From contig CM034305.1 of the NCBI GenBank assembly GCA_019925795.1, positions 56,842,573 to 56,906,572 of the forward strand: a stretch of DNA of 64,000 nt, written 5' to 3'. How positions within the stretch are numbered: the stretch's first letter is position 1; each line of letters begins with the position of its first letter. Under the pieces are notes generated by a model. The model was not told the origin of the DNA and searched no databases. It worked only from the letters and a program-made list of their open reading frames with translations. Below, piece by piece: positions 35,491-47,980 of this stretch. Made by a program: the position numbers and the translations under genes. Origin of the DNA: Dendrobium chrysotoxum (taxonomy: Eukaryota > Streptophyta > Magnoliopsida > Asparagales > Orchidaceae).

Positions 35491-36790
35491 AATAGTGACC
35501 GTAGTCCACGCCCGTGGGTTCCTTCAACCATCTTCGCCCACCTACTACGGTCCCCCTGGCCATTGTCACCAGTTGACTACAGTCCCCCCCAACTGCCATC
35601 ACCCATATACTATAGTCTCTCCGACCGCTGTTGCACATCTACCAAGATCTCTTTGACCATCGTTGTCTGCTGACTACGATCCCTTTGACCATCATCACCT
35701 GCCAACTACAGTCTCTCTAACCTCTAGCACCATATAATGGTCCCCTCTACCTCGGTCGCCTGATTACAGGCCCTACGACCTCCATTGCCCAACTTTGATT
35801 CTGTTGACCAAACGAATGGGCCAACAGTCTTTTGAGAATAACTCTCATATCACTAGATTCTTTCAACTCCCATCATGTAATGGAATCTATATGACGTATA
35901 TTTGTTACATTGAGCCATTGCCTTCTCCCGAGGAAGATCATCATTTGTAGTCAACTACAAATACTAGTAGAATCATTTTAATTGGGTCATACCCCATAAT
36001 TTTTTCCCTTTTTAGGGTTTTTCATATAAAAATATTAGTGTCTCTTATATCTCTTGCATCACTCTCTCTTATTTATTTATGTGCTAAATCATCATAGAAA
36101 TCTAAGACATTAAACTTTATATCTCTCTACTGCCGAGAATGTTCCAGTACATAACAATTTTACTGGATTTTTTCAACTCCCACCATGTAATGGGCTCTAT
36201 ATGATGTATATTTGCTACATTGAGCAAAGGCCTTCCGATCCCTCGAGGAAGGGCTTCATTTGTAATTTACTATAAATACTAGTATAATCATTTTAATTGG
36301 GCCACGCCCCATGATTTTTCCCCTTTTCAGGATTTTTCACATAAAAATCTTGGTGTCTCTTATGACTCTGACACCCATCTCTTTTATCTATCTATATGCT
36401 GGATCTTTGTATAAAATTACAAGGCTAAACTTATATCTCTCTACTATCGTAAATATTCTAATACACAATAGTAATATATAATAATACAATTATAAGAAGA
36501 ACTTAAAGAGATAATCTAGGGATACAAAGCTTATTTCTTAATAAAAATAGTCATGAAGAACATAAAAGAAAATTTTCAGTATAAGTGGTTTATCCATATG
36601 ATTATGATAAAGAAGATAAAAATCAGAGAAATCATTATAATCATTCTTTATTCTTGAAAAGTTAGAGATTTGTGATTCTAAACAGGAGATAACTAATGTA
36701 ACTCATAATAAGATATCAACAATTTATTCTCCATTCTTGATTTGTGTTTCAAAATAAAAGAATACTCTTGGAGAAATTCAACCCATTTTG

Positions 36791-36956
36791 TGTATCAACC
36801 TAATCTCTTAACATTCGAGATATTGTCCGCTATACTTTAATTATCTCATGATTTTATCCCATTTGTGTAACTTTCTAGGAGGCCACCCATCCTAGGAGTG
36901 CTCTTATACGAGCATCCTTAACTTTGGAGTTTTATATGGAATTCCAACTGTTACAC
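36791..36956. mobile_element. Cassandra-like LTR with 5S rDNA similarity
   Basis: CGAGATATTGTCCGCT matches the conserved block of Cassandra terminal repeats. It is followed by AGGAGGCCACCCATCCTAGG and CTTAACTTTGGAGTTTTAT (36871-36951), which resemble the reverse complement of plant 5S rRNA across its internal control region. TGTTACA at the right is a Cassandra-like terminus. The copy is shorter than usual and decayed, with no target duplication seen. Confidence 0.65.
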
Positions 36957-39417
36957 TAAAATATGCATCTAGTGTTAAGAATTTAGCTTTATTTTATGGA
37001 AGGATTTCACATTTTGTATGTTTGTAGTTAAAATTTCTTTGGGTGTTTATAAACTTAAGGGCATGATGGTTAGAATTTATAACAAATTCCTTGTGCAATA
37101 AGAAATTTCACCAGTGTTTATGGGATTAGATAATGACATAAAATTCTCTAACATAAGTGTAGTAATGTTGCTTTATCTCATTTACTTTTTACAAAAGTAA
37201 GCAAAAATATGTTTATCTTGACTAAGTACTCCACCCGTGCCAATCCCAAAAGCATTACAAGAGACGTCAAAGGGCGCAACAAAGTTAGGCAATTAAAGGA
37301 TAGTTGAAGAGGTCATGAGGACTTTCATATTGTCAAAGGATTTGGCTACATTAGTTCTCTATATAGATTTATCCTTCTTAAGGATGCTTGTGATTGGGGT
37401 GGAGATGGTGTTAAAATGTTTAATAAATCTCATATAAAATATGGGCAATCTATGAAAACTTCTAACATCAGTGAATAATTTTGGTATTAACCACACTATA
37501 ATTAATTTCACTTTATCAAGTTTATGTTGGAGTCCATAGCAAAAATGATGAACCTTAGGAATATGACTGCTTTTAAAAGGAGAAAATATTTTTCGTATTG
37601 ATGTAAAGTTTTTTAGATCTTAAGATTTCAAAAATGAATTGAAGATACCCTAAATGTGAGTTTTCATCCATGCAATATATCAAAATATCATCAAAGTATA
37701 TCACAAATTTTTTTCTTATTTATAGTTTAGGTACTTTGTCATCAATGTCATGAAGGTCATATGAGTGTTGGATAACCCAAAGGGTGTAACTAGCCATTTG
37801 TATGGCCCATCTAGTCTCTTACTAGTATTCTTCCATTCATCTCCAAGCTTAATCCTAATTTGATGGTAGCTACTTAGATCAATTTTGGAGAAAATGATTG
37901 AACCATAGATAAATGAGATCTAATCTAGGGATGGAGAACTTATACTAATGGCAGAACTGTCTATACACATTCTCCAAGATCTATTATTTTTATATATGAA
38001 AAGGGTAGGGACAACACAAGGACTAAAGTTTAGTATAAGAAGCTCTTCTTAAGGAGGCCATTCACCTAACATAGTAATTCTACATATTCAGTAGGGTTTA
38101 TCCTATAATGGGGTAGGTTAGGCAACTGTAAACCCATGATAAAGTCAATGTTGAATGTCTCTTATTGAGGGTAGCTCATCAGGTAATTCATCCAGAGTTA
38201 AATAAGAGAATTTAGAAAGGAGATCAGACACAACAGTAGGTATGTGAGTCTTTAAAAGGGCTCTATAACATGTAATAAGTGTTATATAGGGTCTAAAAAA
38301 ATTCTTCTCTCAACTTTTTAAAACCAAAGTGTTTGTTATTGATCCTATTAAGAGGATTTAAGTCAGTAGAAAATACTTCCTTGGTTGAGGATGAAGAAGT
38401 AGATAATCAATATCTATAAGCTAAAATTTGGTTATTTTTAGGGGCGATCGTAGGTTTTAAGTTATAAGGGATTTTATATGAGTAAAGTGCAGCCTTTTTC
38501 TCATGTATTTTGAAAGGGAGTAATTTTATGTTCTTATTATTAACTTTGAATGAATAAGTATTTTCTTGAGTATAGTGAATCACATCCCTATCATAAAATA
38601 AGAGTTTATTGAACAGGATATATGCTATATTTATGGGTTGTAAATCACACCCGACCTAATCTTAATAAATACTTATCTTCTTTGGAACAAAGCAACTAGA
38701 AGTCATAAATATAGAAGTTGATTCATCAAACTGACATGAAATAGCTCAACATGAGGCTTAAGTTTTATTTTTATTCAAGAACTAGTGGAGATAACATTCC
38801 TTAAACTCTCACCATTAATAATAACTTTACACATCTTTTAATTACAGCTATCTTTCATTTGAAAATATTATATCAACGTCTATCTTCCAAATTTAGTTTA
38901 ACTACTAAAAGGCATCTCATTATACCTATGAGTGTATTATTCAAATAACCTTTATTTTTTAAAAGAGGGTCATCATTCAAAATTTTTAGGTTTAAGGGAC
39001 TCAATTTATTTTAAAAATATAAATTTTCTTGTGCACAAGTTTTGCATTTTATGAAATTTAATGCAAAATAACATCATTAATGCTCTTATGGTTAGGTTTA
39101 GGAAGAGTTTTCGACTAGTGAGAACTAATAAATGATGAGGTAGTTAAAGTTGAGATAGAGGATATAGTAGTAGACCAAGATGTAAAAGTTGAATAGGATG
39201 AATTCTTTAGTTTTATAGAGGGGATCACTTTTATATATTTCTCAATTATCATGATAAAGTGAAAAGCATCTTCTAAAGTTTGAGGATCTTGCAATTTAAA
39301 TTTATATCTAATTACATTTTGGATTCCAATGATAAATTTATTAATAAGTTGCCAATTAGGGTTGGTGTAATTTATCCTTGTTAGGATGAATTTGTAAGTA
39401 TTCAATCATAAGAATAG
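36957..39417 (-). pseudogene. Ty3/gypsy gag-pol remnant
   Basis: Reading leftward, gag core comes first (39115-39405), with TLEDAFHF in the position of the plant gag TLEDA motif. A Cys-containing zinc-knuckle trace follows near 39050. A protease-like segment (VIINGESLRNVIS, near 38800) is next, then reverse transcriptase with PFGLSNTHMTFM and FDDILIY (37640-37800). RT thumb and RNase H traces include TDVRSFHRL and FVINSNHHALKFINTQ (about 37000-37480). It has many stops and shifts. The right edge is cut exactly by the terminus of another gypsy LTR at 39418; the left edge meets the Cassandra-like LTR. Confidence 0.85.
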
Positions 39418-41330
39418 TGTCATGCCCCAGAATCTAATTTATAATTTTTTTTTTCTTTTATCTTTTATAATTATAACAATGACCACCAAAGCTATCTAAT
39501 TTCTTTGATTAATAGCATAAAAGAGCAGCAAAAATAATTCTATTGATCAAAACATCATTAATATACATCTTTATTCATATTCCAAAAATTTTATACCATA
39601 GCTAGGAGTTACACAATCGCCATATATAGTCTATCTGCACCTGACTACAAAAGAATAACTAAACAAAATAACCAAAAAAATGTACTTGATCTGTCTTGCA
39701 CTCTTTATGCTTTTCTCTAGATTGAAAGTATTTAAATCATATATAATGAGATAAAAAGCCTAGTAGGTCACTAAATTTTGCAACTGAACTCAAATCACTA
39801 TAAACAGTAGTATGTATGATGTCAGTTAGTTCATAATAGTAATAATCAATATGATCGTGAATCCATAAAGAAATAATAAACCACATACAGTAGTAGTAAA
39901 ATATATAAAATAGTAGAACAATATGTTACCGACGTCAATAAAATAGTATAGTACAAAAATAGTGAAATCTATAAATCAATAAATTAGTAAATCAGTATAG
40001 ATGTCAAATCAATAAAGCAGTATTATAGAAGTACTATCAATCAATAAGAAAATCATATAAATCAGTAACACAAAAATCTTTATAAATATTGTCGGAATCA
40101 TATCAATGTAGTAAATTTTGTATAAGAGTTTACACTTAATATTTAGTTATTTTATATCAAAATCAATTAGTATCTTATATCACATGCTCAGTAAGAAAAT
40201 CATTGCTCAATAATAGTAACTCAGTAAACCAATTTGAAAATAATAAATCAATAGTAGTAATAGTGACAGTGAATCAATAGTAGTGTTAGTAAAAGTATCA
40301 GTGTCACCAATAATAGTATCAATATCAGTAAAATCAATGGCAGTAATAGTAAAATAGTATAGCAGCAACAGTGTAGTAACATGCATTACATTAATCATAC
40401 TAAACAAAGAGTTTTGACTTGATAACTGTTAGCTTAGTAAATAGAGTTGTCACTTCAAATTCGTCGGCATAATAATAACTCCTTATAATTCCCAATCAGT
40501 AGAGGATAACACCAAACTATTGTATTTAAAGAAAAGCCCGTCAGCCCACCATCTTGTATAGGTCACTCAGTCTCCAACCAGTGCTAGTAAAACCAATCTT
40601 TACTTATTCTCATACATAATATTATCACTGTAATATAACAGTAATAACAATCAACTATTACTCAATTATATGCTCATATTAAGACACAATTCTTGTATTA
40701 CCAGTATGCTTACATAAAAATAAAATTACTATTTTTTGTAAATCATATAAAATACAATAACTTTTATTTTACTCTATGAAATCATTAGTCAAAATATCCA
40801 TAATAATCACTACTATAATATTCAAAAAAGTTATGCGGTAGAAGTTCACTAAATTTGGAAAAAATATAATAAAATCAATTTGAAAGAAATTGGATGGTTG
40901 AAATTAAGATCTTTGAAAATAGGAATAGGATAAAAATCACATACCACAATCTGAGCAATTTTCACAAAAGTGGTGAAATAGATTGATGGCCAAAATGTGA
41001 ACTTTCTCTTTCCTCTCTCCTCCTCTCCTTTCCCTTTCTTCCTTCTATTGCAAGCCACAATATTGGTGGTAGTGAGGGGGAAAGTGAGTGGAGAGAAATG
41101 ATTTTAATATATATAAATATATATTTTAATACATAGCATCGTAGTGCCACCACTTAGTATCGCAGCACTGCATGTTAAATTCATAATTATTATAGAATAG
41201 AGCCTTCAATGCTTTGAAGATAACTTCAGGTGCCGCTATGCTCACAAGCTTAGCGCCACAACGTTTACAAGCTCAACACCATAGCCTCCAGTTCAAATAA
41301 AAATTCATCATAAAAAATATCACTGTTATA
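39418..41330 (-). mobile_element. 3' LTR of gypsy element 2
   Basis: On the minus strand it starts TATAACAGTG (ancestral TGTAAC) immediately after a purine tract and ends GATTCTGGGGCATGACA, the style of Tekay-type gypsy LTRs. It is a diverged, inverted copy of the LTR at 41811-44332: matching words such as AGCTATCTAATTTCTTT, TGTCAAATCAATAA and TATCAATCAATAAGAAA run through both. Length is 1913 bp, with much AGTAAT/AATCAGTA low-complexity sequence. Confidence 0.8.
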
Positions 41331-41810
41331 ATCTACCCACCTTAAAATAATATCATCATCGAAATTTCCCTTAATGATTCAAGCACAAAATTGGTACAAA
41401 ATAAATCCATTTTGAAATAAATTCATACACAAATCTAAATAAATTTAAAATCAAACTAAAAGCTTGTTGAAGGATTCACATTAACCAAGTAATAAATATC
41501 TATCATATAGTCATATAGTCCATTTAATCCTATATCATTTAGTTTTGCAATAAAATGCTATGTTAATCAACCATTCAAAATAAATTTCTTACCAGTTGAA
41601 CTCTCAGGTTGTTGTCCATCTTCCATATGCTATAAGTTATATATTCGTGGATCCCTAGAGTAGGTACTATCGATGCACTAGGACCACTAATAACTCTATC
41701 ATCAGCCCTATTTATTGATTATTCTCTATATGTTATCTATCCTATAGTCCTCTGTCCTTCAGTCTGCCTACTCTATCCTGCTCCAAAATTAACTCTTCCC
41801 CAAAATCCTC
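41331..41810 (-). pseudogene. Gypsy element 2: gag C-terminal part and polypurine tract
   Basis: On the minus strand gag resumes after the solo LTR with FWGRVNFGAG, then REQSINRADDRVISG, matching the end of gag before protease in Tekay-type elements. Nearly all of pol is then missing. Just before the 3' LTR comes GAAATTTCGATGATGATA followed by TTTTAAGGTGGGTAGAT, the polypurine-tract region typical of this group. This is an internally deleted element. Confidence 0.7.
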
Positions 41811-44332
41811 TGTAATAGCCCATAATTTGACCTGCCAAATAAATTTTTTGAGGAGTTATTTTAAGTTCAAATTACAAATCATATTTGCTATAACATAGAT
41901 ATTGTAGTTTTTTAATTACACTAATTTGTTTTTAAATTTTTGGGTGTTGGTGCAAATCCTTAAGAAATTGGGCACTTGTTTGGTACAAGTGGAGGCTTCG
42001 AAATTGTTAAATGTCTATTTTGTAAATTGATTTCACAAAATTTTTTTAAATAAAATGTGTTATTTTATGGATATTTTTCTATAATTTTTGAAGCCCCAAA
42101 AGCATTTATATAAATTTTATACTAAAAATTGATTAAATTATATATTTATTTTAATATTATATTTTAATATAAATATTTTAATGCACTCAACAAATCCATT
42201 AAAAGCCTTTATTCCTTATATCAATTCGGCTAAATAGAGAATGAAATTAAGAAACTAAGAGAGAATTTAAGGAGTGAGAAAAAGAAATCCTGAATTTGAA
42301 GGCTGTAGAACAATTTTTACAACTTGGTCATGTTGAAAAATTTGCTCATCTCATTATAATAAACCATTATCTTATTTCTGATTTCATTAATGTGATATTT
42401 TTTGGATTTTTTTGATCAAAATTATATTTTTTTAACAAAAAAATGAGGATAATTTTGCATTAGTAAAGCTTTCACCACGAGATTATGAATATTTTAAGTA
42501 TTTATTTAAGATTTTTTACTTGGTGATTTTGAAAAAAGTAAAAATTTTTACCAATTCAAAATTTTATTTTATCATCTAAAAGTAGTGCTTCAGTTTAATT
42601 AAAGTTTCAAAATATTATTATATATAATTTCTGGTGATTTTGTTAATTTTTAAAAATAAAAATGTCTACTCAGTTAGGTTTTTTATTGCCTATCGTTAGA
42701 ATATTTTAACACTTTATGACTTATGCTCAATTACTTTATTTACTAAAATACATTGAAAATGAATGTGTACATATAATTAAGTAATAGATGGTCACTATTA
42801 ATGTTATAATACTGTGATAATAATGTATATGTGCATGTGAAAGATAAATAAAGATTGGTTGACCCGATTGGTGAAGATTGATTGACCTGTAAAGGATGGT
42901 GGGCCAATATGCTTTCCTTTAAAAATTATAATTTGGTGTTATCTGATACAATAATATAATGATTGGGAGTTACAAGGAGTTATTACTATGCCAACATGTA
43001 AAGGGTGATGACTCTGTTTACTAAGCCAAAGGTTTACTGACACTGATACGATACTGGAAAACTACTGATTAAGCAAGGAATTCTAATTACTTATTTAGTA
43101 TGATTACTAAAATGCATGTTATTGATTCATTATTACTGTATGACTTTACTATTCACTATACAAATTTACTATTACAGTCACTAATTCTACTTATATTAAT
43201 ATGGACACCAATGTTGTTATCGATACTATTACAAGCTGACCTATTATTGATCTAATTACTAATGTTACTACTGGTATATTGTTACTACATCACCACTATT
43301 ATTAATTCACTGCATTGTTTATTAATGGACTCATACTAAACATGTGATTATGATACTATATTGATAGTACTAAACATGTGATAATGGACTCATTATTACT
43401 GTATGACTTTACTGTTCACTTTACAAATTTACTGTTACGTTCACTAATTTTATTGATATTAATATGGACACCACTGTTGTTATCGATACTATTATAAACT
43501 GACCTATTATTGATCTAATTACTGATGTTACTACTGGTATATTGTTACTACATCACCACTATTATTAATTCACTACATTATTTTTTAATGGACTCATACT
43601 AAACATGTGATTATGATACTATATTGATAATGATATAAAATGGGTGAATAGCATATGTATACTCTTATACAATTATGATTTTGATAGTCTTTATGGATTC
43701 TTTGGTTTTACCACTTTACTTAATTTCTTATTGATTGATAATACTAATATGATGACTACATTATTGGTTCGACACCTGTACAGATTTATTGGTTTCCTTA
43801 CTCTACTACTTTACTAGCTTCCATACCATATTATTTTACTGCTTAATAGACTTTAGTGCTACTACATGTGAGTTTTATTATTTCTACACTGATTCAATGA
43901 TCGTATGAATGCTACTGTTATAATTTGATCATTAACAGGCATATTTCTCCTTTATTATGCTTTAAGTTTAATTATAGGTTTTGGTGATCTATTGAGATTT
44001 TTAGATCACTATATGTGGTTTGAATATTTTTAGGTGAGGGAAGAGGATTAAGAGTGTGAGATTGGTTAGATTCTTCAGGTTTACTACTAGCTTTTTTTTT
44101 TGTTAGTAGTTATTCTTTTATACATAGGATAGGATAGATATATTATGATTGTATAGATTTTGAGTAATGCACATGATTTTTAGGAAAGAACTACAAAAAT
44201 ATATATTGATATTTTGATCGATAATTTTATTTTTATTAGTACTTATATTAATAAAAGAAATTAGATAGCTCTAGTTATGTAAATTAAAAGATAAATGAAT
44301 AACTCTTCCATATTAGATTCTAGAGCATGACA
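41811..44332 (+). mobile_element. Solo gypsy LTR inserted in gag of its own family
   Basis: It starts TGTAATAGCC, ends AGAGCATGACA, and is 2522 bp long. It is flanked by perfect 5-bp duplications TCCTC (41806-41810, 44333-44337). Removing it and one duplication joins the flanking gag codons in frame (DYPQRG to FWGRV). It is the same LTR family as 39418-41330 but in the opposite orientation, and no internal sequence is attached. Confidence 0.92.
43107..43632. repeat. Two-copy tandem duplication, 263-bp unit
   Basis: The block TCATTATTACTGTATGACTT ... ACATGTGATTATGATACTA occurs twice with a period of 263. I saw roughly one change per twenty bases. It lies inside the solo LTR and is not seen in the partner LTR at 39418, so it arose after that copy was made or was lost from the partner. 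Confidence 0.85.
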
Positions 44333-44337
44333 TCCTC

Positions 44338-44735
44338 TCTGAGGATAATCTGCTACCTTGTGTCCTTTTTATCTACATCAAAAATATCATCTGGTCAGAA
44401 GGTAGCACTGACCCGAATGTCCTCTTCCATAATGAATATATCTGCTATAATTGTCGGTAGATATTATTAATGCAGATCCCCTCAAATCACTGTATATAAT
44501 TTTCTTATCACTGGCACTTTCTCAATGCCTATTTGGATTATCTCTAGTCCTCCTCTTGCTCACATCATACCTGGAGCCCACCTCATACTTTGATATTAGT
44601 ACTGCCAAATCAATCTCTCTCAATCTGACCCACTCCACTAACTCAAAAAACTCTTGAATCTATAAAGGCACCAACAGATGTATCAATTCCATATTCAATC
44701 CTTATAGAAATCTATAACATTTTTTCTTAACAGTC
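44338..44735 (-). pseudogene. Gypsy element 2: gag with zinc-knuckle traces
   Basis: Reading leftward the frame includes EWVRLREIDLAVLISKYEVG, then GRGHSGQC and KGHKVADYPQRG, traces of two CCHC knuckles, stopping at the solo LTR's target site. The right edge, about 44735, is lost against the plus-strand Sirevirus tail. The 5' LTR of this element is not in the window. Confidence 0.7.
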
Positions 44736-44739
44736 AAAA

Positions 44740-45346
44740 TTAAATTAGGAGCATGCATAACTAATGCAGTAAACTCAGCTTCTATTAGATGTATTTCATG
44801 AAAAGAGTTTTGAAATATTTTTGTTTCCTTATCTAATTTGTTCCTTGATTTAGATATTGGCTTAAAAAGTTTTTTAGCCTTTTTAAAACCTGAGCTTGGT
44901 TTAACAATTTCTGAATTTCTAACCTTTCTGGGTTATGAGTAGTCAATTCATGCATTACTTAGCTTTTTAAATAAAATCAAGGGGTAGCTTTCTCATTACA
45001 AGAAAATTCTTGATTTTATAAAAATTTCACAAGATCAGAGACCGTTTTCGATCTTTTAGTCTATTTTTGTTTTACTTTTATTTTTTTCTGCTCCTCTTCT
45101 TTTTGATAATGTCAAAGGGGGAGAACGTACTATTGTATTTGTTGTATTTGTGAAGTTTATTTGTATTTGTACTGCTTGATTTGTGACATTTATTTGTATT
45201 GTGTAGTTTTTTTTAATAAAAAAATTAAAAAAATGTGTTTCTCCCTATTTTTAAAAGTCTTTTCTTAGTGAGGGGGAGATTAGGAGAAAATACTTTTATT
45301 TGCAAATCCAACCAGAAATATTTACCATCATCAAAAAGGGGGAGAT
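44740..45346 (+). mobile_element. Sirevirus C: 3' internal end and polypurine tract
   Basis: Contains the conserved Sirevirus signature GATAATGTCAAAGGGGGAGA (about 45104-45123) found just after coding sequence, and the polypurine tract AAAAAGGGGGAGA (45333-45345) directly before an LTR start. No pol remains; the rest of the element's body is missing. No coding assignment is made for 44740-45100. Confidence 0.75.
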
Positions 45347-46813
45347 TGTTGCAACTCGGGCTCACGAGTTCTTATTTTGATGATAACAAATATTATGGTT
45401 CATCTCCTAGTATTTGGAATATATATTTGTTTGTGTGTACTAACATTTCAGGAACAGCATGCATCAATCCAAGAAAGATTCAAGACTAAAGAATGAGTAG
45501 AATAGGCTTTGTTGTATTTCTCATTGATGTACTTTTTGATTTCTTGAGTCAAGTCCTGTAAGGGTGTATGCTTATTTGTGACTATGTGTACATATACTCA
45601 GGGGGAGTGAGATCCTGTCAAAACCAGAAGTTTAACTTTTGAACAAATAGTACTGGACGATTTCTGATCGTCAAGGCCGATCTGTTCATTGAACGAATCA
45701 TCCTGGATGATATTTATATAGTCTTGGATGATCTAATATGATCTCAAAACCCTAGCTGCCATGATAATTTAGGCAAGGATTTAAGTGTCAAAATTTATTC
45801 TAATCGTCCTAGACGATATGTATATCGTACTGAACAATTTGTGCAAAATTTGTACTGATCGTCCTGGACTATCCCAGGATCATACGGGACTATCAGGTCA
45901 AATTCTGCACATCGTCCAGGACGATCCTGAGATCGTCCGGGATGATGTTTGGCGGCATAATTAAGTTTTTAGGGTTTTCTGAAGCCATCTTTTAGAGCAT
46001 ATCGTCCTGGACGATCCAGCGATCGTCCTGGACCATCTTTGGCGGCAGAATTGAGTTTTTAGGATTTTTTGAAGCCGCCTTTTGGAGCACATCGTCCTGG
46101 ACGATCCGACGATCGTCCTGGAGGATCTTTGCCGCCAGAACTAATTTGGAAGGGTTTTTGGAGCTCTTTATTTAAGCTTTCTCAAGGCACTTGATAGGTG
46201 TCTTTGGCAGCCATTGAGGCTTCGTTCTTTTGAAGAAAACTTGAAGAGAGAGCTTGAAAGGGAGAGAGGAAAGGGTGGAGTTTGAGAGGGAGAAGAGCTT
46301 GGGAAGGGGGATTCTCGAGGGAGTGTGAGGGGGTTTACACGGTTGCTCCGGCAAGCTTGCACCTAAGTACCATCAGATTCAAGGGTCGTCTCGAGGGAGG
46401 TTTTGGGAAGAAGAAGATCTCTTTTGTGTCAAAGGACCCGGCTACTCCGCCGCACCGGGGAAGGTGGAAGTGATTTTGTAAGGGCTTCTCCGCCTAGCTG
46501 TGGGGGCTGAAGGAGAGACACTATTTGGTTTAGTGCAATACTTAGAGGGTGCCTCCGAGGAGTGGACGTAGGTCAGGTTGGACCGAACCACTATAAATTC
46601 GGTGTGTTCTTTCTTATTATTTTCCGCACTTTATTTTATTGCGATTATCTGCTTGGGTTATATTTGTGATTGATCTTTTTATCGTTGTTTTAATTCGTTT
46701 CCGCTGCACGTTATAAAAAGATTTTTGTTTTATTTCAAATATCCAATTCACCCCCCCTCTTGGTTAGCCTCGGGACTAGTTCATCAGGGCTTATCATCCT
46801 TATCGAACTTTCA
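45347..46813 (+). mobile_element. Sirevirus C: 3' LTR (1467 bp)
   Basis: Begins TGTTGCAACTCGGGCTC after a polypurine tract and ends CGAACTTTCA. It is the same family as the solo LTR at 8103. It shares the TTTTGATGATAACAAATATT block, the palindromic motif cluster ATCGTCCTGGACGAT (about 45655-46130), a TTTATTTAAGC TATA-like word near 46168, and the AGCTGTGGGGGCT and CTTGGTTAGCCTCGGG blocks. Flanks GAGAT and CCCCG do not match, as expected for one LTR of a pair whose partner is gone. Confidence 0.85.
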
Positions 46814-47980
46814 CCCCGTACACTCCCCCTAACTAAATGATCTCCTAAGCTCCCCCTAAATTCTAAATGACTCAAGGGAATAAGAGGTTAGAGGATCTAA
46901 CATAGAATACATAAGGGAAGAGTAGAAAAGATAAAAGTATATACACACACAAGCAAATATACAAGCACACATACATGAGAATACAATCAAACAAAGAACG
47001 AAAAACAAATAATACAACACTCGCCCTTTTGACACCAACAAAAAGGGAAGACACTCAAAAGAGTTGTGGATTTAAAAAATGTTGAATAAAGATTGACTAC
47101 AATTTAAAAATCACATGCAGCAAGTAAAGACTCAAAAATATATAGATTGCATAAAATAATGAGGAGAAGAAAAGTTGATCTATGATATTAATGTATTAGA
47201 CAGATTAAGTAACAACAACAATTGTACAGAAGATGAAATAATATTACCAAAAATTCTAAATCAAAAGTGACAATCATTTATTAGTGAATTTGGAGAAAAT
47301 ATTAAAGGAAAGGACAATTGGCGACCTTGTGCATCTTTTTCATAATTTGGGCTAATTTTGTGCCTCTTTTCAAATTTGGTGACATTGCATATCTTTTATT
47401 TTATGGCACACTATGTGCATCTTTTTGAGCTTTGCTCTTTTTATGTTCATTTAATAAGCTTCTTTCCAACAACAATATCCCTTGATCACTTTTACAATAA
47501 TGAGCACTTTGATATAGGAATTATAAGTAATATTAAGATATCAAATATATAATGATTTAGGTTAAGTAATGTAAGTCTAAATTAAGATAAATTAAGATCT
47601 TCTAATCTACACCAAATTATAATGAAATTTAAATATTTTGAGAATTTAATTTTATGCATAGAGTTTTTATTGTAATAAATTCTCAATTCACATTTTAGAA
47701 ATCTGAATAAATACGGTCAAGTGTGTTAGTGTAAGAAAAATTTCCAGTTAAAATACATAAAAGATATGGTCAAAAGCACTACAACATTTCTCATTTCAAA
47801 ATGATTCAAGATACATCATACAACTATTTATAAAACAAACATAATAGCAAATTTTCTGATGCAGCACATAGAAAAAGTTAAACTTACTAATCTCTCATAT
47901 AACTCAACAACAACAACAACACACAAAGAACAACAAAGAACTATAATAATCACATCCAACCAAGCCAAACAGAAGAAATA
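46814..47980 (-). mobile_element. Sirevirus B: 3' untranslated end
   Basis: On the minus strand this has TTTTGTTGGTGTCAAAAGGG, the Sirevirus 3' signature, and later TTAGGGGGAGCTTAGGAG and TTAGTTAGGGGGAGTGTAC, polypurine-like tracts. It stops abruptly at the inverted LTR of element C, where its own 3' LTR should begin. The part nearer the ORF (47060-47980) holds nothing recognisable. Confidence 0.7.

Larger units (their letters stand above)
34030..35810. repeat. Degenerate minisatellite, about 33-bp unit
   Basis: Recurrent units approximate GACTACGGTCCCTCTGACCA plus CCATCACCCACC, at 34030-34165, 34950-35110 and 35490-35810. The gaps are two CACTA-type insertions. Units drift strongly and no frame is maintained. 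Confidence 0.75.
33838..36478. mobile_element. Fold-back array of copia LTR ends around a minisatellite
   Basis: The left arm (33838-34045) has the words AGAGTGATAGAGTG, AAATCCAGCACACAGA and GTCATAAGAGACACCAGTAC. Its inverted counterparts recur at 35845-36155 and again at 36165-36478 (period 310), giving one left arm and two tandem right arms. The right arms end in CTCTACTGCCGAGAATGTTCC, as a copia LTR end would. Between the arms lies a degenerate array of about 33-bp units. No pol sequence is present. The composite probably comes from LTR ends in opposite orientation plus leader sequence. Confidence 0.6.

Noticed and set aside
36146..36165. LTR end followed by a primer site in the fold-back array
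   Set aside because: The sequence after TACATAACAA is TTTTACTGGATT, not TGGTATCAGAGC, so no primer site supports a complete element here.
45342..46818. Solo-LTR interpretation of the LTR at 45347
   Set aside because: Flanking five bases GAGAT and CCCCG do not match, and a polypurine tract precedes it, so it is a 3' LTR.
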